Of a stretch of 6,775 nucleotides of DNA, positions 6,453 to 6,775 are shown one piece after another. Location of the stretch: positions 1 through 6,775 of the forward strand of contig JAUVPT010000089.1 in NCBI GenBank assembly GCA_030598525.1, written 5' to 3'. The DNA comes from Gemmatimonadota bacterium (GTDB taxonomy: Bacteria > Gemmatimonadota > Gemmatimonadetes > Palauibacterales > Palauibacteraceae). Under the pieces are notes generated by a model that worked only from the letters and a program-made list of their open reading frames with translations, ran no database searches and was not told where the DNA came from. The translations under genes and the position numbers were made by a program. The first letter of the stretch is position 1. Each line of letters begins with the position of its first letter.

Positions 6453-6775
6453 GAATCTGCCAGCCGATCGAGTTCCGCGAGCGCCGCGTCGATCCTCTCG
6501 ATCGACCGCTCGCGGCCAAGCAGCAGGATCACGTCGAAGATCCCCGGGCTGTCCTGGACGCCGAGCAACCCGACGCGAAGCGGCCCGATCACCTTGCCGA
6601 ATCCTACCTCCCGCTGTTCCGCGATCCTGCGAAGGCCCGCTTCCAGGCTCTCCGTATCGAACGGGTCAGCCGCCATGACAACATTGCGTTCGGCTGTCAG
6701 GATCTCACGTGTGGCCGGGGCGTCCTTGAGCCAGTGCTTCTGGACCGACTTCTCGTCGTACGCTAACTCATCCCC
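6449..6775 (-). CDS. gltX: Glutamyl-tRNA synthetase, C-terminal part (truncated by the window edge)
   Basis: The last 108 residues of a class I synthetase that charges tRNA-Glu with glutamate. The frame stays open to the right edge of the window, so the catalytic N-terminal domain lies beyond it. The visible part is the anticodon-binding helical domain. Recognisable blocks are DELAYDEKSVQKHWL at the edge and, further on, GKVIGPLRVGLLG followed by SPGIFDVILLLGRERSIERI, close to the usual bacterial GltX wording (LRVALTG, SPG, LLGRER). A Met inside the frame at 6676-6674 is not the start, because the homologous sequence continues upstream of it. It heads the tight group with tadA and the dehydrogenase. 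GlnRS is less likely given this C-terminal domain type. Confidence 0.92.
   Translation of the reverse strand, partial: GDELAYDEKSVQKHWLKDAPATREILTAERNVVMAADPFDTESLEAGLRRIAEQREVGFGKVIGPLRVGLLGVQDSPGIFDVILLLGRERSIERIDAALAELDRLADS

Overview
The window is GC-rich and densely coded. It looks like a chromosomal segment from a bacterium, most likely a member of the Gemmatimonadota. That placement is an inference from memory: the large Ser/Thr kinases with a kinase, one membrane segment, a TolB-like region and TPRs, and the wording of their N-termini, resemble proteins common in that phylum. No rRNA or other taxonomic marker is present.

Five genes run leftward on the minus strand. In transcription order they are the C-terminal end of glutamyl-tRNA synthetase (gltX, 6775 to 6449, cut by the window edge), the tRNA adenosine deaminase tadA (6452 to 6000, overlapping gltX by 4 bases), a D-2-hydroxyacid dehydrogenase of the glyoxylate/hydroxypyruvate reductase type (5984 to 5016), and two tandem paralogous receptor-like Ser/Thr protein kinases (4945 to 2588 and 2480 to 138). 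A sixth reading frame on the plus strand ends at 97. It has the base composition of a real gene but enters from outside the window and is unidentified.

gltX, tadA and the dehydrogenase are so tightly packed (4-base overlap, then 15 bases) that they probably form one operon with translational coupling. The kinase pair has its own good ribosome-binding sites. A plausible promoter (TATACT -10) lies in the 70 bases before the first kinase, so the pair is probably a separate transcription unit, possibly with read-through from the dehydrogenase.

The kinases share one layout: a cytoplasmic kinase domain with all catalytic residues, a basic stretch, one transmembrane helix, then about 470 residues predicted outside the membrane, made of a TolB/FlgO-like region followed by TPR repeats. 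The kinase halves are about 85% identical without gaps, whereas the TPR halves are about 65% identical. The sensing halves have therefore diverged faster than the signalling halves. The 107-base gap between the two kinase genes is the most structured noncoding DNA here. It holds two interleaved perfect 7-bp inverted repeats, and an 11-bp direct repeat with a self-complementary core brackets it, one copy covering the ribosome-binding site of the downstream kinase. These could couple or attenuate expression of the second kinase. No mobile element, CRISPR array, tRNA or rRNA was seen, and no gene-free stretch exceeds about 110 bases.
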